Below are positions 34,252-47,800 of a stretch of 64,000 bases of DNA, piece after piece. The position numbers and the translations under genes are program-made. The DNA comes from Acanthaster planci (lineage: Eukaryota > Echinodermata > Asteroidea > Valvatida > Acanthasteridae). The notes beneath the pieces are model-generated. The model was given only the letters and a program-made list of their open reading frames with translations, was not told the origin of the DNA and made no database searches. Numbering within the stretch: the stretch's first letter is position 1; every line of letters begins with the position of its first letter. The DNA lies in contig NW_019091425.1 in NCBI RefSeq assembly GCF_001949145.1, positions 592,575 to 656,574 on the forward strand, in the 5' to 3' direction.

Positions 34252-34435
34252 CAGTGCTGTTGTTGAGACCACTTAAAGTCTTTCACAAGACCAACACAAG
34301 ACCTCAAGTCTGAATTCAAGTCACAAGCTATTCCAGTGAACTGCAACAAAAGCATTCCTTCATTCAGTCATTTTCACCCTGTTACTTGTGACTGGCCGTC
34401 TGTCTGATCTTGCGGTGGTCTCGACTACAACACTG
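34252..34435. mobile_element. hAT-type MITE (184 bp) with perfect 8-bp duplication
   Basis: The flanks are CTCAAAGC (34244-34251) and CTCAAAGC (34436-34443), a perfect 8-bp target duplication. The termini CAGTGCTGTTGTTGAGACCAC and, in reverse complement, CAGTGTTGTAGTCGAGACCAC are TIRs of about 21 bp starting CAGTG, as in hAT elements. There is no coding capacity. Confidence 0.92.
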
Positions 34436-36954
34436 CTCAAAGCAAATTTTTACAAAAACACAAGCTTTTAACACCCATACCTTGTCTACAAAATACCAAT
34501 GGAAGTACGACAATGCTACTATGCAGATAAATTTGTCCTTTTCCAGCAATTGCCCATGTCTACCTCTTCCTAGTCCAGTGTCTCTTATATTTGATAATAG
34601 ATATTCACTTTTCTCTCATATATTTCATCTCTGATATTCACTTTTCTTCATATATTTAGTCTCTGATATTCACTTTACCATGAAATTCATCCCAAGAATG
34701 CCCATGCTTTTGGAGAATGGACCAGCTAGGTCCAAATTGTCTTGTGGATGTTTTTTAACCTAAATTCACTGTCGCTGAGAAAAATATTTTGAAAGAAAGG
34801 AGATCCATATTGCCAATAACTTTACATTAATATGATACAGTTGTAATCCAAATTGCAATGGTTAAAAGTTACTCTTGCAAATCACTGCACCATAATAAGC
34901 CTTATTGCTATACCGCATACGTGATTTGCATATTGTTAGGCACTGTGAGAAGGGAAGAGCAGTGTTTGCCCATTTCTTTCCACAATGCTTTTCTACTATT
35001 GTACAAAATCACCTATTTAGGCCTATGCGATATCAAAAATATTAGCCAGCGATAAGGCTTTTTAAATTTCTCTGCTCACCTGTCATTTCTCGACTTCATT
35101 TGCGGGCCTAAGTTTGCACTGCTGAAGACTTAGACGTAGTTAATCAATTTAGTAGTTTTAATTCGCTACAAAAGGCAAGCAATGCCAACGGCGCCAAATC
35201 TGTTGTTGGCATTGTATCCTCATGGTCGCATGCAGACGATTCGTAGCTACTGAAATAAACTGAGATAAATTCCCATTGGCTAGGATAAACCAACCTAAAA
35301 TTCCTTTTCCAATCACAGACGTGAATAGCGCCCTCATCTGACAAAAAGAATGGAGACGCGTGCAGCGTTGTACCTGCGCGGATTTGAGAAATTACAAAAG
35401 AAAATATCGAACCAATCAATTCTTTGGTTATGAGCGACAAAACGCACCCAAGAATAGTGGGAAATTTTTAGGTTGTTTCCCAAAAGTTATGGCCATTTTA
35501 CGCGGGCATTTATGTGCGCGCCTATGGGAGTTGTAATAGGGTAGCGGTTGCAGCTGTTTTCGTGCAGTCTCCGACAATGTATGAACGCACGAGGAGACTG
35601 CAGTGCTGTTCATGTGGCTCGGAAAAACTGGGTGGTTATTTCACCAAGTTGCGCACTTATTTCAAAAACCTACTGTACATGTTAGTGCAGATGTACATGC
35701 GAGCATATTTATGTGACATGGACATTGCTTACAGTGAGTGGAAAAACACGAAGCTGCCAATTTTCCGAGTAGCAGACGTATCCCGTACGCGTCCAATTAC
35801 AATGGTCCCTCATAGCTGCGGGCCCTGTAATAGCTAGGCCGGAAATCACACGTGATGAAGTGGCTAGCAGCTCACTGATTATTGTTCCGCAGCGGTCCAG
35901 TAATTCGGACTTGACCTCACTCATGATTTGGGCTGGGACGTACTTAAATGCTGAACTTGCGACCTCAAATCTGCGAAGCAGTTATGTCGTTAAAACCATA
36001 AAGGGTCACTTGTTATTTGCTTAAATAGGCCCAATACTGATGAACCGAAAGAAAAGTTTCATGGAACAGCTTGAAATCGACGACGTTCGGGACACCATGT
36101 CTGTGCTAGCTGAGCTATCCAGCCCTCTGTTGGTGGTACCTCCCAATTTGTCAATATCTCAATGCAGGGGAGCTCGCCAGAGAGTATAAGAACTACAGCT
36201 GGGAAAACATACCAAAACAGAAGTTGCACTTGGACGTTGAGGGAAGGCATAAATCATAAGACTATTTTAGAGCCATATATCTTCAGAATAAATTTTGGTG
36301 CTCAGACGACACCTAGGCTTCCAGAAACTTTACCAAATTATCTGCTGGGTCAAGTTTTTGAACTACATACTCTGTTCAATTTCTATGTATGCGGGTTTTC
36401 TTCAAGGTGAAGCTGTAACTTCAAATACGGTGAAGCAACCTGCAAAACACTTTGATTTAAAAATCATTTGGTTCTATTTGATTTGTTTGGAAAAAAGACT
36501 GGGATGAATTACTACTCGTTCTTATCACAAATCAATCCAAGAACAACACTGAATTTAGAGAAAACGGACAAATGTTCGAAGTGGGAATGTAACCACGACA
36601 TACTCATTACCAAAAGGAGGCAGAAAAGTGACAATTTTGAAGATCAACTTCTGTTATTTTATTGGCATCATATACCACAATGCTGCATGCCAATAATTAA
36701 GGACCCCAAAATAAAACAAAGACACCGGATAGTAATATGACTTTCCTACATCCCAGGAAAACTAACATCAGACAGGTGTATTTTCTCGCTCGTTTTTCTG
36801 TTTAACAGTTGCCCTTACTCTGCAAAAGATTACAATGCAAAGGTTCAAATGAGAGAAACTGGGAGTGATGCTCCTTTTCGATTCCATGCTGACAAGTATT
36901 CAACTTTCTACCCATATACTAAAACAAAGTCTACAGCACATCAATGCCATTCAG

Positions 36955-37062
36955 AATGAATGAATGAATGAATGAGATTGAATAGATATCTTTAAGGAAT
37001 TACCCCACCAGTAATTCCAAGCATGGGAGGATATTTCTTGTCACATGTGTGTGTGTGTGTGT
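36955..37062. repeat. TGAA and TG microsatellites
   Basis: A TGAA run of about five units (36955-36975) and a TG run of about nine units (37045-37062) that passes into a G-rich tract. Confidence 0.85.
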
Positions 37063-38735
37063 GGGAGGGGGATGATTTCGTATTCATCCACTGTGCTGAG
37101 CACAGCCTCCATCCCAGGTGAGATTGTGACGCCGGCAAGTGCAGAGTTGGTGGCGCAGGCTATGTGTGTGCACAAAGTGACTTGAAATGTGTGTGTGGGG
37201 GGGGGGATAATTGGATTGGTAATCCTCCCCCCCTCAAGAGGGGGAGATATATCCCCCATGATTCCAAGACACAAGAGGAAAGCACACTTGTGCTGTAAGA
37301 GAAAAGAATGTGTGAGCACTTATTACACAAGCAATTTGAATGCTACTGTTATCAGGGAGGATTAGTTCCAATGCTTTCAATTGACACTGTGCGTACGAAG
37401 CCTTTGTCCAAGATGGACACACAAGCCCAGTTTATGCAGTTTGTTTATAAGTGGCTAATTTTAAAAAGAATTCGTGATTTACCCTTTCAAGTTGTTACTC
37501 GAGAGTGATTCACCTCCCGGTCCTTCTCCCCCCCAAGAGAAAAACCCACAGGGGATCTGGCACCTTGATTGATGACACAGCCGTTTATGTAATGGTCTCT
37601 ACAGATCGCTGTGAGTTTGAAGAACAAACTACTGCAGCTTACTGATGGGCCACTTAATAGGGCTGGCATCCACACACAATCATGCCTGGAAGTTTACACG
37701 TACATTACAAATGAAAATCCCCAGCCTTCACCCTTAAGCCTAATAACACCAAAATAACACCAAATACTGTTTTGTGATACCAACAACACAAGTACATGTA
37801 TCCCCATACCCACAGCATACTGTAAGTGACAAAAAGGGGAACCATAAATATCATTTAACTACTACATTGTACAAGAAAACTATGCTGTAATACAAGTACA
37901 CAGAATAGTTTGATGTTCCTCATATCTCTTGGGTTAGTAAATGCTCTAGTAACAATTTTTTTTAGTTGTTGTGGGGGGGGGTGCATTAGCATAAGGCCTA
38001 TTGGTACCTCCTACCAATGTGTGTGTGTGTAGTAAGTTTCAGATTCCACGGTTGTTGGTCCCGGCCTACCTCCCAAGAATGTGTACATGTGTGCAGACAT
38101 AAGTATAAATGCACATTTCTGCTATGACCAGCACCTTCCACTGCCGAAAGGAATCAGGATTAAAAACTTCTGCATTTTTCTTATTTGGACCCACAAAATT
38201 ACCAAATGCTGGAGCCTGTCCCATTAAAAACTTCCGACTTGTGTGTTTGGTTCATGGGAAGTTAGAATCTAAGTTCTTTTTCATCCATCAATACTTTTTA
38301 AGTCATAATAGAGATTAGAAGAGCATTCCTGTAATTTCTGATTTGTGACTGAACTACATGACTAATTTTTGCACCTATCTTTTTTAAAGTCAACCCCAAA
38401 ATGTGAATCACTAGAAACCGGGCAAGCTTCTGAATAATAGTGTTTAATTGGTTTCGTACCAGAGGACTCATTTTCATAAGACTGCATAATGTTAACCTCC
38501 ACATAAGTCTCACAATGCATTTGAATCAGAGCAAAATTTTGAACAATAGAATACACTGTTACAAAAGTTAATGTGTTAAGTACCGCTGGAAACCTGATCA
38601 GACGTTACCCTCAGTATAAATCGGTATTCGCAATGAGAAAAAAAAAAACCTAGAAAATGAATTACGAGACGTGCGCAGGCTGTTTGACCTCCACAGCATT
38701 GCTTGAAATGGAACCAGCAGGAAATACTTGTGCTG

Positions 38736-38872
38736 TTATATTATTCGTCCCAGGATGGCAACCTCGTCCGGATTTCCTCCAGAGTCAGAGACATCTATGA
38801 AGCCCAGCTTGTTGTAGAACTCCATCTGGCCCTTGAGGTCAGTGCTGACCTCGGCGAAAGCACCGTGAGAAC
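38736..38872 (-). CDS. OGA: OGA exon 15 (terminal)
   Basis: It completes Gly907 and encodes residues 908-951, then TAA. It includes [17 protein letters not shown] and the end VAILGRII, matching the end of the pseudo-acetyltransferase domain (human ...VVILGRSL). The acceptor is AATGTCAG on the minus strand. Confidence 0.96.
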
Positions 38873-41800
38873 CTGACATTCAATTAACAATACCTTCAGT
38901 GAGTATTTTTTTTCTTCGGGCAAACAGGAATGGTCACCCATTTTTCTCACACCTTTTTAGTCTGGCAAGTAAACTTTCAAATCAGGATAACCTAAAATGC
39001 ACAGGTGGATTTTTCTTAAATTGGTAAACCTGGACACAATCTCAAAGAGCAATTGGAAAGGCCCTAATATAGCATATCTTTAGCATCAATACAAATGTTT
39101 TGTAGTAAGTGCCAATAAACACGGACCCAATTTAATGGTACTCTTTGCATAAACTTCAGGAGTTGTGGAAATAGTCATAATAAAGACAAGGACATACAAT
39201 TTCTTGAAAAAATGTTTGTTTCTTCAAAATTGCAAAACCCAACAATGGAGGCACTCACATTTTTCATTGAAGTACTTCTGTAATCAATTAATTTGGAAGT
39301 TAGAGATGCATATTTCAAATTCAAAATCAGATTCACTCCACCCTTTGTGAAGTCGTGCAATTTATGTTGGTTCCTACCACTTGTTTTCAGTGCTGATAAG
39401 ACGCAGGCCAACATGTTCTTGACGACTCCCGTGTCCTCCACACGTGGCAGCACGTCCAAGCGAAGCTGGGAGGGAAAGCGACTGAACAAAGACTCTGACA
39501 GAGGCACAGGGTCTTTGTGGAAACTGAGGATAGTTTTCTGTAGACGGCAAAATGAAATCCATGAGAAGAATCAAACAGGAATTTTAAATACCCAGTCACA
39601 TTTATCGTTTTAAAGGGTTCTGCTCAGATGTACTCATCAGATTTCAAAGACCTTCTGTAATACACATTTGTATACAATCTTGTGACTGGAAATTAGGGGC
39701 CCTTGCTTCAATCCTAACCTCACCTATTCAGAAAAATGCCATTAGTATTAAGTTATCTACCATTCTGCAGGACTGAGAAAGAGAGTTGAGCTACCCTATG
39801 AGAGTTCTACGTATGGGAAGGTACAATGGGCTTCCACGCAAGGTATTAGAGACCTCAGAATGCCGAGAGAGCTAGGGTTGATGTGGATGTCTCTATTTCT
39901 AGGCCAGGTGTTACACATGCAAATGTCTTACTGTTAAAGTAGTAGAAATGACCTTAACATCCTCCCTTCAAGAAGGCATGGATTTCTCTACTTCCATTTT
40001 TTTCCCCAACCAACCTCTGCTTGAGTTGGTTTCTTGCTTTTGGCCGGCTTAGGGTATTTTCTCTTCATCTCCTCCAGCCAGGCTACCTCCACCTGCTTGT
40101 TGAAGTTCTTGGCATTGAAGGCGGCTAGGGCGTAGCCCACGATGTCCTCCCCGTCACACAGGACAAAGCAGTACTCCCGGCTGAAGGTCAGGAAGGGGCC
40201 CACAAGCCTGCCACGCAAGGGGAATAAACAATAAGGGGCAATGAGCCTCAAGCCAGACCAAGAGAGGGCACAATTTTCCTGGCACCGGAGGCTCCTTTGG
40301 TGGGAACTGCACCTCACTGTTTTATGAATGACTATGAAATGCACGCGTTACAGTCATGTCACTCCAAACGAAATGAACACTCCCCACCAATATGGCTCTT
40401 TCCATGGGGTGCTTCTGCTCAAGGTGGATTATTATCAGTGGCTCACTGGCTCTTGGCCAGCACAAGGGCCAGTTTCAAGGGCCTGCTAAACCATTAGCTA
40501 CGGAGTTGTGTTTCCTTTAACAAAGATGTTCCACATGCTAACACTTGTACATACGCTGAAACATCGTGTCACTGTATCACTTCTTAACAGTGTTGTAGTT
40601 GAGCACTTTTCCAGTACCAAGTTCTCTGCCAAATATTGAACTGGTTAGTAGGTACTAGTAACAGAGCTAAAGATAACTGACATTTAATAGTATATGCACA
40701 AAAGTAAGATTAGAAAATGAAATGACTACAGACCATCACTGTTTAATAAAAATTAAATTTTTATGACTGGAAATTTCTTTCTAAAACTTAAGTTTTAACA
40801 AAACTGGGAGTGTCTGAAGTCTTTTTTAATCTCATCTTTGTGCAATTACCACAAATTTCCATTGGTCTTTAGCTTTGTTCCCTCCTCACCAGTGCAACAT
40901 TTTGCATTAACTTGGTACTTGAAAAGTACTTGACCATAACACTGCTTCTCAGCCCTCACTCTTTCCAATTTCTTTCACTTCTTGTGAAGATACCACGCTG
41001 TGCTTGGTGCAACCTGTGTGTTTGTTCAGTTTCCGACTGATCGACTGCAACTTTGCCACACTCCAACACAGCTCAGGTCAAATTTGAAGAGTCGCTGAAC
41101 ACCTTGAACTGTGCTGATAACCCAGATCACCATCCGAGCAAAGGTATCAGTTCCCCACTTGTTTGGGGGAATAGTTTTTCAATATGCTGAGAAATACTTG
41201 CTGCTACGAAGTTGACCTGACTAGACAGTCATCTGCAGCACTTACTCTGTTCAACTTGGCCAGCAAATTCTATCCAACTGGTGATCAAATGTTCTTCTCC
41301 ATCCTGCCACACCATCCAGTATTGAAAAAGTATGGGATGAAGTCTTGCATAAGTGTAGAGTGTAAGAACAAACCAATTTTCACTTTTTGCCACTAATATG
41401 CCGGTATTAAAACATGCCTAATGCAACCCAAGTTTTTATCAAACAAAGTCTTGAAAGCAGAAGGCAACAGAGAGGTTAGCAAATCAAGAGGGTCTAAGAG
41501 AAACAAGTCAGCCTACCTGTCTCCGATGAGTTGAGGATGATTGAGGAAGAGATCAGTGCCATCTTCCCCATCATCACAAGTGAGCAGACATGCCCTGTAA
41601 ACAGCATCCTGGACAAGACAGAAGGGTCACATCACCCACATTAGACCAACATACTTCTTCTTGGGGCCTTCCAGCAAGTTTTATTGGTTAAACACACATA
41701 CACCATTGAACTTGATGCCAATACTTGATGAAATAACTCAGGATTTTCAGTAAAGTTAGTTGTCCCGTTGTAATGAGACCAGCCCAGCCCAGCCCAACCC

Positions 41801-44800
41801 AACCCAACTCAACCCAGCCCTGTCAAGCTCTACAAACCCCGACTCAACGCTGTTCATTCCAATCTGAGCCAAGCCTGATCAAGTCTGTCCCAAACAACAG
41901 ACTGATATGAACCCCTGGGTTAGGGGAATCCACTTGCCTCATCTGCAGGCAGAAGGGGTCGGATTGTGTAGACCTTGCTGCTGACACTGTATGGCTTCTT
42001 GGAAAACAGGTCGGCAGCTCCATTCAATGGCAGCATCCTCTGTCAGGGGAAAAAACCCACCAGCAAGCAACAACTCTGTGAGAAACTCTACCAATATCTG
42101 AGGAACTACACATGCTTCAAAATGACTATAAATTTAAATATTCCATACGCAACTTATGAAATCATGACAAGAAAACGTCTGTAAAATCTTAGAGTTACCA
42201 CAGTATCTGAAATGGTACAAAAGGTTCTTTTTTAAATTTGCTTTTAACATTTGAAGACTAGAATGCAATCCACCCATTTCCTCTTTCGTACCTGGAACTC
42301 GGCAGTCAGCCCTCCACGAAACACCCATGGTTCTAGGTCACCGCTCATGAAGGCTTCCTTGTAGTTCTTGGAACACCCTGATGAACGAAAGCAAATTACA
42401 GAACCAGTGAACTCCTGCAAATTCTATTCTGTGAATGTATCAATCGTGATGGCGACGGGAAGGCTTGTCAAAATGGAATCAGCTGATGAATTGGTCACAT
42501 TCTCAGTAGAACTTTTGAAATAATTCTTCAGAGAGTGATTCACTTCATTCTGAATACTCTTGGTTTCTTTTCCAATTATGTGTCTGGCTGCTTGCATTAA
42601 CTACTGCAAATGGCTTAAGTAGGGTGAATTTTACAGCGAAATGATCAGACTTTTCTTCAACAAAATTATCACATATTTAACAAAAACAAATAATTCTGTA
42701 TAAATGCCCGTCATGCAGATAACAGGGTCTCCAACTCAATACCAATCATTTTCATTCCTAAGGTAACTTCATTGTTATAAGCAGCCTGTCCAGCATCTGC
42801 TTTTGTGACAATACACACTGATGAGGGGACATGATCTGGGCTCAACAGGGAGGTAGCTTCCACTAGCAAAATACAGGGGGTCATCTCAAAAGCTCACTCA
42901 TTGGTCTATGATTAATGGGAAGCTCCCTCATTGGGAAGGTCTTTCAACCAGACCCACACATGAATGGGCACAAAATGACTGGTTTAAAGTGCACCAGTGT
43001 ACCCATACAATTCAATATGTAAAGCCTACATGCGTGACTGCGCACAGCGTCCATTTTGTGGCCAGCAAATGAAGCAAAAGCTGTCGCATTTCCCTCTGTC
43101 TACAGGTCTAGTTCTTGCAGTTGTGGCTTGCTCTCTAGAATGGAGTCTGGTGCTTTGCACAAATGGCAGCAAGCAACCGACAGAAATACTTTCTTCTTGA
43201 ACATGGCTGTGGTAATATTCATGGACACATAAACGAAAAAAAATTAGGCAGTAACCTCAACGAGGCACTTCTTAGTTATTAATACAAGGTGAAAAAAATT
43301 TCGTGTGAGCGGGACAAAAAGTCCAGCTACTGCTTATTATGCACAAATTACATTACAACTACATACCCTTTTGATGAAAATTAACAATTTTTGATTTTAC
43401 AATACTGAGTCATGAACTGTGCCTTTATAACAGTAACAGTCCTGAATCCTGCAATTTCCCCCCAAATATGTCTGGATTTGTTTTTACTGTTTGACAGTTT
43501 GATTTGTGGAGCCTACATGCAAAAACTGCACACTGTTCAAGAGGAAAGTACCTCTGCCGTGGCAGACTTCATGCTTTGCTGCAAATTTTGGCATTCGGTG
43601 TAGCAGCCAACAACACCGATGCAGCATCCTGGTTGGCTGCATGGACTCTGTCGCTCACAGGCTTTCATCATCTGTGAAATCAAAGTGAAGGAGCTGCTTC
43701 GTGGTTTTTTAAAGGGCCACACCCACACACCTCACTGTCGTGGCTCTTACTGAACTGCTTCAAGGTGCTCGCTGCAAGATGCAGGGGGGCAATTTAAGGG
43801 TGGCCCTTTAAAAGTCGACAGACACAGTGCCTCGATGTCCATTTTTTGACACTTCGGAATAGTGCACGCATGTTAACCTTTTTGGAGAATGCCGTCAGTG
43901 ACTCTGTCAATTATTTTCACTTTGAAGCTGTCTCCTCTGAAAGCTTATGCATATTGAGAAATGATACTTGTATTTTCATAAACCAGCTCATCTTCTTTTT
44001 CACTCCATAGTTTTGAATAGAGTCTTCAAGTACATGTACATGTACCAAATTACAGACCAATTGAGCCAGTTAATGGAACAGTTTGCATCACCGCGATTCC
44101 TCATTTTGGAGTATGCACTAACTTTGCTGCGTAGCTACATCTGCATTCATGACAGGACATGGGTGTGCGAGACCATGTATCCCCATGCCGCATGAACTAG
44201 CAATACAAGTCCCGATTTTTTGACGGCATCAAGGCAGTGAACTCTGACCAGAAACAGCTCATTACACATTTCTTCAGCAACTCATCTGCTATGTCATTTT
44301 GAGGCTGATTTTTTTGGGTCAATAACAGATGAATACTTTGCTTGGGAAGCTGCTCCTTTCCTATAAAAGAAAAGGCACAGGATTAATGGGGAAAGGGACA
44401 ATAAAGGTTATGTGCCATCTCACAAGATAAGAGGACAAAAAATGTATAAGAATCATAAAAATTAGTCTAAATACATGTAGCAGCAACTATATTTTATGTC
44501 AGAATATTGGTTTATGCTTGAGAAAGATCTGCAAGCCAAAAATGGGCTGGCGGTTAAATATTCATCCATAGATTGACTTAATCTAAGAAAGCTTGGATAG
44601 TTTAACATTGAGGATGCCAAGTTCTCATGCTTCTAAGATATACGTTTTTTGTCCTCTGGACGTGGAGAATATCTGAATGTCACACATGGTGATGGCATAT
44701 AACTGGGTTAACAAGCCATCAATGGCGCCACAAACATCAAGCTACCAGACACCATTCCACGGCTGAGGAACAGAAGATTATGACAAAACCTCCAGAGTTG

Positions 44801-47800
44801 AACTTTTGAGATGACTCGGCCGGGAAAAACAATAATCATGCACGAATCAAATCAAACACAGTAACTCATTTCAAGCATGATTTTTCACATTGATCGTTTT
44901 GCCTCCTGTTTTTTTCAAGGGGTATTAAAGGGAAGGAAGCTTGATCTGCAAGGTCAATTAAAGGAGCATCCAGTCCTTTTCGGCTTAGCCAGGAATACAC
45001 TAAGTTTAATCAATAAAAAAGTAAAGAATACAATAACCAAACTTATAACAATAAGGACTACTGCATCTGGCTAAACTTGTGTGTCTGCTGGTGACCATGC
45101 TACAAAGGTGGATGCTATCCAGTGTTGGGTACCAATGGAAAACAGGGGGTCAAAGGTTATTTACTACACAGTAGAATTAGAAAGCCTCCAAACTCAAACC
45201 TCACTGTCGGATGCAAGTTGTGTGAACAACTTCTGTGTTAAGCTGCCACACTTCAAAGCAATAAGGTTCTTTCAAGCACAACTGGGCAGTATACTGTGCA
45301 GCCTCATCAGTTGGCAAAGATGCAACACAAAGCAACTTTTCATCCAATACAAAAAACAGCTTTTTACATGGCAAAATGGTCATCTCTAACATACAAACAT
45401 TATGAGGTATTACATAGCTTTTGATAACAATCACGTAAAGCTCATTTTTGGCTCAAGTGGATATTTTTAAGGTGACATTCTCCCATGTTAAGAAGATGGA
45501 ACACATTGTGCCATGTCTGGCCTGTTTTATGCTTTAGGAGGGAATTTTCAATCGTACATGATGGATGATAGTCCATGAAACAGCAGCCAATACGAGGAAC
45601 TTTCCCAAGATCTAGAATACAAAGAGAAACCAAAAATACACTCATTAGTTTCTGTACATGAGCGCAGGGCAGCAAAGCTTTCGCGGCATGCTGAGCGAGC
45701 TCGTCACTCTTCTGGCATGTGACTTGCCTCAGGCGTACATATACATGTAGTTTTAAAGGACAGTTGGGCATACTGGTGAATTCATTTTATTTGGTGTTAT
45801 CTTGACAATGACTAGTAAAGTACAGCAATGATGGCTCCATATTTTAACTTTGTCTAGTTTCAAAATACCATGCTGCATTGTTCCAACTCTCAGGATGTAA
45901 ACAAAAAAAATAAATAAGTACAATATCACAATATATTTTCAATGCCATCGATCTTTCCCTACAATCTGCATTCAAACATTACCACCTACATTATCACTCT
46001 TACTAAACCGATCTTATTTCTCATTACCAAAGAAAGAGGAATTCTAGATCCTCTATAGTAACACAGCTTGGTGAGCCCTGCTATAGGCAGGTAATGTATA
46101 ACCTGGCTTATTCTGCCTTGTAAAGTACCGTAACTGTCTTGTTGACTATTTACTGCATAATTTCAAATTAATTTTACATTTCATAAGGTTTTATGTAGTA
46201 TCAACGTATTTTTATTAATGCACAGCCTGTTGAGATCTGTCTCCCTTTGACGTAGTGGGCTTTTAAAAAAAATAAATATCATTATCATTATTAAATTGAA
46301 ACTTACTGTTCAAATGTATATTTTGTTCAGTACAGCACCAATACCTCTTTCCAAAACATTTATATTGCACTTTATAAGCAATTGTATTGTTATTTATTCA
46401 AAGCAAGCTCCTGTTTCAAAAGGAGGCTTCCCTTAGTTCAGCTGGCAACAAATCATAATTTCAATAACAGATAATTTTTGTGGAAAGACACTTTTTGTGG
46501 AAATCCAATTTGAGCAGCTACATATATCTTAACCACTTGCTGCCGGAAGACCCGGTTTCGGGTTCGTTTTCTTTATACCTAATGCCAGGCTGCCTGAAAC
46601 CAGACAAAAGAGCTGGGTCTTGTAACAAAAGACCATACTCGAAAAAGAAAGACTGAGCTGCTGGGAATTTCCAACATCTTTCCAGTTGCCAATAGCAGAG
46701 GAAATCCGTCATTGTTTGAAAGATTACACCAATTTTTGTGGCATTCAGCATGAGCAGATTACCACTGGGGACAAAACCGCTCCAGCGCTCCAGTAATGAG
46801 TGATACAATACTGCTGCATGCTAATCTGGCCCCTATTGAAAAGACGTACGCAGCACTTTGTGCCGGTTTCGGGAACAAAAGAAAATTACATGACACCGCA
46901 CAATCTGGGCTCTTTTTACAAGGCCGCAAGCCTGGCTGAAATGCTTGGGCATCAAGAGATGTTGTCTGTCAGACTACAGTAGCCACCAGGCAGTCATTTG
47001 TGTGGGTGTAAACGTCTAGTAAATGAAGTTATGAATTTTTAAAGAATTTTGAAAACAAAAAAGGAAAAATCTCCAGGCCCACCATGGATAATTGGGCCCG
47101 GCAGGAAGTGGTTAAGCTGAAGCAAGTCACACACTGCATCACAATGTTGGAAACCAGGAAGAAAGACAACAGGCATACCAGTGGTTTTACAGATACAAGC
47201 TGTCATTACATTTTAACCACTTCATTGTAACTCCTTAAATCTGTCAAATGATCACTAATTCTAAAAGCAATGCTGACCTTACCGGTAGAAACCCTTTACT
47301 GAAACAGACAGATCTCGGTAAATTATGATCTGTGAAGGTGTTAAAAGACCACTGCAATTTGGGCTTCACTACATTCTCAGCAATTTCATTTTGTGGTGCT
47401 TCTTCATTTGAGGAAGTTTTTTCCAACTTAACCTGGTTCTGCTGACAGTATGTGACAGAATGGAGTGGGATTACAATACATCCATCAATTGAATGAAATG
47501 TGGGTGTAGGTGTGCTACAATTGGCTTTCTGTGACAAAGGTTGGTTAAACATTCAGTAAAGCAACATTTGATGACCAAATCACTCGGTAAGAATTAACCC
47601 CTTGACGACAGGAATTTCTTCCCGAAAGCCTACTCCGAGAATTCCAGCTTCGCTTGGCCACGAAGGCCACCTGCCAAACTACAAATTCTCGGTTTGTGGC
47701 CCTGGGTGCTTTGCACACTTTGAATTACACAGTGAAAAGGCTGATTGTTCGGTGGCATGCGGCTTTACTCACACTTCCACATTCCCATNNNNNNNNNNNN

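Larger units (their letters stand above)
33986..38735. other. REEP-OGA convergent intergenic region
   Basis: The two genes end toward each other here. It contains a hAT MITE (34252-34435), microsatellites (TGAA at 36955-36975, TG at 37045-37062, G-runs near 37197 and 37973) and a loosely tRNA-like patch at 35940-36120 on the minus strand. No convincing gene was found. The OGA 3' UTR occupies the right end. A minus-strand ATTAAA at 38442-38447 is a possible poly(A) signal. Confidence 0.5.

Noticed and set aside
35940-36120. tRNA-like patch on the minus strand (TAGCTCAGCTAG near an A-box consensus; GGTCGCAAGTTCAGC further on)
   Set aside because: The spacing is too long, no acceptor stem pairs and the B box is poor. 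At most a decayed tRNA-derived SINE.
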